Assembly: GCA_964497615.1 (NCBI GenBank)
Contig: CAZCEC010000020.1
Span: 1 to 64,000, forward strand
Reading direction: 5' to 3'
Origin: CAZCEC01 sp964497615
GTDB taxonomy: Bacteria > Chloroflexota > Anaerolineae > Anaerolineales > UBA6663
Length of the DNA: 64,000 bases
Shown here: piece by piece, positions 60,581-64,000 of the stretch
Numbering within the stretch: the stretch's first letter is position 1
How the letters are laid out: each line of letters begins with the position of its first letter
The notes under the pieces: model-generated
What the model was told of the DNA's origin: nothing
What the model saw: the letters and a program-made list of their open reading frames with translations, nothing else
Database searches by the model: none
Made by a program: the position numbers and the translations under genes

Positions 60581-61912
60581 CTATACCGAAGTCGTCTCGT
60601 ATCGTGCCTGCTCTGTCCCATGGGCCTCGTCGCTCGCGGCCGGGCCAAGATAGGTCGTGCGCCACGGCAGCAGCGGGCGCACCACCCCCGAGTAGTTCTC
60701 CGTGTAGTCGCCCCGCGCCGACCGGCCCGTGATCGGATCGTATACGTGGAACACCAGCGCATCCTCCACGTACACATGCCGGAACTTGACTGACCGCGCC
60801 GTGAACATCGATACCGTCAGCCGGTAATCCGCCTCCGCCAGGAAATTCGGCGGGATTTCCACCACGGCTTCATAGCGGCCAGGCGCGCCATGCACCGTCT
60901 CCGTCTGCTGCATCGTGCTGAAGGCGCACACTTCGCGCGTGAACACCGACACATTGCACCGGAACTTCGCCCCCGGTTGCAGCACGTGATAACCCAGCCG
61001 GATGCGCAAGCGCTGTTCCACGTTGGCCACCAGCGCCGGCTGGTCCTGGTCGTCGAGCAGGCTCACATCCGTCAACCGCACGGCTTCCGTGCCCGGCGCG
61101 CGCTCCAGATCATCCCAACGGCGCACTTCGCCCCCGCCGCTATGGCGGTTCATGTACTGGCCGATGATCAACTCAATCGCGCCGTCGGCCACGAGTGTGC
61201 CTCGCTCCAGCAACAGCGCGCGGTTGCACAGCCGCGTCAGGTTGGCCATATTGTGGCTGACAAATAACACCGTCCGGCCTTCCTTCGCCACCTCCCCCAT
61301 CTTGCCCAGGCACTTGCGCTGGAACGACGCATCGCCGACGGCCAGCACTTCATCGACAATCAAGATCTCCGGCTCCAGGTGGGCAGCCACGGCAAACGCC
61401 AGCCGCACGTACATCCCGCTCGAATAGCGCTTGACCGGCGTGTCCAGAAACTTCTCCACCTCGGCAAACGCCACAATCTCGTCCAATTTGCGGCTGACCT
61501 CTTGCCGCCGCATCCCCAAGATAACGCCGTTCAGATAGGTGTTCTCGCGCCCAGTCAACTCCGGATGGAAGCCCGACCCGACCTCCAACAGGGACCCCAC
61601 TCGGCCGCTCAGCCGCGCCCGGCCCAAGGTCGGCTCGGTGATGCGCGCCAGAATCTTCAGCAGTGTGCTCTTCCCGGCGCCGTTTTGTCCAATGATCCCC
61701 AGCACCTCGCCCTGCGCCACCTCAAATGACACCTCCCGCAGCGACCACAGCGTCTCCTCATCCGTTGGCGGGCGCGCCATCTGGCGCAGGTAGGCAAACG
61801 GCGAGCGCAGCGTCTGTGCTACTGCCTCGCGGAACGTCTCCGCTGGCCGCTCGCGCGCGCCAATCCGATAGCGCTTGCTCAGCCCCTCCACTGTAATAAT
61901 CGGCCGGGTCAT
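60581..61912 (-). CDS. Wzt-like ABC transporter ATP-binding protein with C-terminal glycan-binding domain
   Basis: This 443-residue protein begins with an ABC domain: Walker A GQNGAGKS at 75-82, signature YSSGM at 163-167, Walker B ILIVDE at 183-188 and the SHNM switch near 220. The N-terminal RERPAETFREAV helix is usual for polysaccharide ABC proteins. From about residue 250 a beta-rich domain (VRLTDVSLLDDQ..., LRIRLGYHV) matches Wzt C-terminal domains that recognise the polymer's terminal sugar. It powers glycan export with the adjacent Wzm permease. The ATG overlaps the upstream stop. Confidence 0.93.
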   Translation of the reverse strand: MTRPIITVEGLSKRYRIGARERPAETFREAVAQTLRSPFAYLRQMARPPTDEETLWSLREVSFEVAQGEVLGIIGQNGAGKSTLLKILARITEPTLGRARLSGRVGSLLEVGSGFHPELTGRENTYLNGVILGMRRQEVSRKLDEIVAFAEVEKFLDTPVKRYSSGMYVRLAFAVAAHLEPEILIVDEVLAVGDASFQRKCLGKMGEVAKEGRTVLFVSHNMANLTRLCNRALLLERGTLVADGAIELIIGQYMNRHSGGGEVRRWDDLERAPGTEAVRLTDVSLLDDQDQPALVANVEQRLRIRLGYHVLQPGAKFRCNVSVFTREVCAFSTMQQTETVHGAPGRYEAVVEIPPNFLAEADYRLTVSMFTARSVKFRHVYVEDALVFHVYDPITGRSARGDYTENYSGVVRPLLPWRTTYLGPAASDEAHGTEQARYETTSV

Positions 61913-62766
61913 GCAATGTCCACGATCGTGCGCTCCACGCGCTTGAACATATACAGGCCGCCCACCAGCACCGCCGCTGCCACCAGCGCCGCCGCCGCCA
62001 GCGTCCAATCCGGTGCATAGCCGCTGCCCAGCAGCGCCCAGCGAAACCCGTCGATCACGGCCGTCACCGGGTTCAGCCGGTACAGCCACAGCCACTCGGG
62101 AAACCGCGCCTCGATTAGGCTCATCGAGTACACCACCGGCGAGAGATACATCAGCACCCGCACCACGAACCCGACGATCTGGCCGAAGTCGCGGTAGCGC
62201 ACGATGATGCCCGAAAACCACAGCCCCAGCCCCAGCCCCATAGCGCCCATCACCGCCAGATACACCGGCAGCAGCACCACCCCCCACGTTGGCCGCGCCT
62301 GGTAGTACACCAGCATCAGCGCCAAGATAACCAGCGAGATCAGCAGGTCCACCAGGCTCGACAGCAACTGGGCCAGCGGGACGATGATCCGCGGAAAGTA
62401 CACCTTGGAGATCAGGCTGATGCTGCCTAGCAGGCTGTTGGTGCCCGCGCTCACAGCGTTGGAAAAGAAACCCCACGGCAGCAGCGCCACATACGTGAAC
62501 ACCGTATACGGCTGATCATCCGAGGGCAGCCGGGCGATCGAGCCGAAGATCAGCGAATACAGCACCATGCTCATCAGCGGCTGCAGCACGAACCACAGCG
62601 GCCCCAGCGCCGTCTGCCGGTAGCGCCCCTTCAGGTCGCGCCAGATCAGGAAGTACAGCAGGTCCCGGTACTCCCAGATCTCGCCCAGCTTCAGCGCCGC
62701 CCAGCCCCTCGTCGGCTGGATGATGACTTCGTGCTCGGTCGGGTTCGGGCGGGTCAGGGTCGCCAT
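61909..62766 (-). CDS. Wzm-like ABC-2 permease for polysaccharide export
   Basis: This 285-residue permease has six predicted membrane helices and the cytoplasmic WRDLKGRYRQTALGPLWFVL motif near residue 45, typical of Wzm/TagG/RfbA exporters, and a late RYRDFGQIVGFVVRVLMYLSPVVY segment. It forms the channel for export of an undecaprenyl-linked glycan. Its start lies seven bases after the upstream sialidase-like gene's stop, so they are likely co-transcribed. Confidence 0.93.
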   Translation of the reverse strand: MATLTRPNPTEHEVIIQPTRGWAALKLGEIWEYRDLLYFLIWRDLKGRYRQTALGPLWFVLQPLMSMVLYSLIFGSIARLPSDDQPYTVFTYVALLPWGFFSNAVSAGTNSLLGSISLISKVYFPRIIVPLAQLLSSLVDLLISLVILALMLVYYQARPTWGVVLLPVYLAVMGAMGLGLGLWFSGIIVRYRDFGQIVGFVVRVLMYLSPVVYSMSLIEARFPEWLWLYRLNPVTAVIDGFRWALLGSGYAPDWTLAAAALVAAAVLVGGLYMFKRVERTIVDIA

Positions 62767-62773
62767 GGGTCGT

Positions 62774-64000
62774 TCACTGGCGCCGGCGCGGCTTGATCAC
62801 GAACAGCACCAGCACCACCAGCACCACCGGCGCCGCCCCGGCCGCCATCGTCAGGTAGCCCGTCGTCGAGATGGCGTTGACTGGCGGCGGCGGGCCGTAG
62901 TCCGGCAGCGGCGTGCTCGTCGGGGTCAGCACAGCCGTCGCCGTCGGCGGCGGCGGGGTGGCCGTTGGGTCGGGGGGCAGGGGGGCCGGCGTCGCGCCCT
63001 GCACCGGCAGCGTCCGCGTCGTGTACCAGATTTGCCGCCCCTCGGTCCAGAACAGCACATGGAGCTGGTTGCCCATCCCCAAAACCATCGCCGGATACTC
63101 GATCCACAGGCTGGGCGCGATCGACTCCGACAGGCACTCGGGCGCGCTCCACGTCTCCCCCTCGCGGCTCAGGTACCACACGCACCCGCTGTCCGAGACG
63201 ACCAGGTGCAGATTGCCGGCGCTGTCCACCGCCAGGTTCGGCGGGCCTTCCGAACCGCCCGTCCCGCCCGGCAGCACTACGCTCGGCTCGGCCCAGCTCA
63301 CGCCGCCGTCTAGCGACTCTTGAAAGTACTTGTCGCTCGAACCCGCCGTGCCCGTCCAGGTCAGATACACCTCCTGATCGGGCCCCGTCACCACATTCGG
63401 CTGGTTGGTGTTCGGCCCCGCGATCCGCCGCGGGATGGACCACGTCAGCCCATCATCGGTGGACTGCGAGTAGAACAACCCTTGCGGCGGCCAGCCGTTG
63501 GGCAACTCATACTCCGCCCACACCACGTGCAAGGTGCCGTCGCGGGCGACGGCCATGCGCAGCGCATCCGGCGCGCCGTTGGTGTTCACCGGGTCGCTCA
63601 CCAACAGGGCTGGGTCCCAAATCTCGGTTGCGGCGTTCAGCCGCTGGACATAGATTTCGTTCGACTCCGCCGCCCCATACGCCATCCACAGCGTGCCGTC
63701 GGGCGCGCTGGCCAGGCTGGCAAACGGATACCCGGTTTGCAGCCCCATCGGCCCATGCCACGCCTTGGCTGAGGCCTCCGGCGAACGGCCCGCCCAGGCA
63801 TAGAAGTCGCCGTCCCACAACAGGTTCAGGCCGTTGCTGGCCCCGGCGGCGATCAGTCCCGTCGTGTTGTTGTCCGTGATGAAGATGTCCACCGGCTGCC
63901 AATTGGGCTGGTCGAGCCGCGTGTGATAGATCTGCGTCGGCCCCANNNNNNNNNNGAAACGTCCAGAACCCGTGCACCTGCCCATACGCGTCCGCGACGA
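62774..64000 (-). CDS. Membrane-anchored sialidase-like beta-propeller protein (5' end beyond window)
   Basis: The visible 3' part encodes repeated strands with Asp-boxes: STDDGLTW, SLDGGVSW and SREGETW, spaced about 50 residues apart, plus DGTLWMAYG and GTLHVVWAEY segments typical of sialidase/BNR propellers. A Pro/Thr-rich linker, one membrane helix and a basic KPRRRQ tail end the protein, so the propeller is probably outside and the tail inside. Catalytic residues of true sialidases cannot be judged from this part. N bases at 63946-63955 interrupt it, and upstream of them the frame reading DAYGQVHGFW is the likely one. The start lies beyond the right edge. Confidence 0.8.
   Translation of the reverse strand, partial: SSRTRMGRCTGSGRFXXXXGPTQIYHTRLDQPNWQPVDIFITDNNTTGLIAAGASNGLNLLWDGDFYAWAGRSPEASAKAWHGPMGLQTGYPFASLASAPDGTLWMAYGAAESNEIYVQRLNAATEIWDPALLVSDPVNTNGAPDALRMAVARDGTLHVVWAEYELPNGWPPQGLFYSQSTDDGLTWSIPRRIAGPNTNQPNVVTGPDQEVYLTWTGTAGSSDKYFQESLDGGVSWAEPSVVLPGGTGGSEGPPNLAVDSAGNLHLVVSDSGCVWYLSREGETWSAPECLSESIAPSLWIEYPAMVLGMGNQLHVLFWTEGRQIWYTTRTLPVQGATPAPLPPDPTATPPPPTATAVLTPTSTPLPDYGPPPPVNAISTTGYLTMAAGAAPVVLVVLVLFVIKPRRRQ
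63946..63955. other. Assembly gap (10 N)
   Basis: Ten N bases lie near the right edge within the sialidase-like gene. The best-fitting coding frame changes across it. Confidence 0.98.

Noticed and set aside
60581..62476. A 631-residue reading for the Wzt gene
   Set aside because: The extra N-terminus is a shadow of the Wzm gene; the ABC domain begins right after the ATG at 61912.

Overview
The window is a high-GC (roughly 70%) segment that looks like a scaffolded metagenome contig, with three N runs at 17449-17458, 57804-57833 and 63946-63955. The most likely host is a member of the Chloroflexota (Anaerolineae-like). This is an inference from the one-polypeptide Wzz/BY-kinase, the very large family-2 and family-4 glycosyltransferase (GT) set, the tandem-GAF sensor protein and the composition; no rRNA or housekeeping marker is present to confirm it. 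I count 48 protein-coding genes, all on the minus strand. I see no tRNA, rRNA, CRISPR array, transposase or integrase. No gene-free stretch exceeds 300 bases; the two largest gaps are 10546-10741 and 13423-13601, and both hold candidate promoters.

Region A (1-10545) is one giant open reading frame that runs off the left edge. It has a TTG start with a good Shine-Dalgarno sequence, two N-terminal membrane helices, then about 20 GAF domains. From 9.2 kb downwards these form a repeating triplet (types I-II-III) with a DNA period of about 1.6 kb. At least 3515 residues are visible and the C-terminus is outside the window.

Region B (10742-46577) is a polysaccharide locus. At its 3' end lie a Wzc-like chain-length/BY-kinase, a UDP-glucose-4-epimerase-like enzyme and the initiating polyprenyl-phosphate sugar transferase. 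Upstream of these is an array of about 22 GTs interspersed with a pyruvyl transferase, a zinc-ribbon methyltransferase, an O-antigen ligase/Wzy-like protein, a GT39-like membrane protein, an RmlD-like reductase and a surface-carbohydrate GT-B-like protein.

Region C (46577-60567) supplies unusual sugars and decorations. It has a full-length transketolase, a CMP-nonulosonate synthetase-like enzyme (NeuA type), a WecE-like aminotransferase, two SAM methyltransferases, two GNAT-type acyltransferases, a polyprenyl-phosphate GT (GtrB/ArnC type), a GT-C-like membrane protein, an aldehyde dehydrogenase, an SDR, a KdsC-like HAD phosphatase and a NeuB-like synthase. Together these suggest a CMP-activated nine-carbon (nonulosonic) acid and a 4-amino-4,6-dideoxy sugar.

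Region D (60581-64000) holds a Wzm/Wzt ABC glycan exporter with a Wzt C-terminal domain. Just upstream is a membrane-anchored, sialidase-like beta-propeller with Asp-boxes that leaves the window at the right edge.

Genes from 62766 down to 13602 are almost gapless. Nineteen junctions are 4-base stop/start overlaps (ATGA, GTGA or TTGA), which implies translational coupling in one or a few very long transcripts. The locus therefore seems to make, modify, polymerise and export at least one complex surface glycan, with the giant GAF protein as a candidate sensor or regulator at its end.
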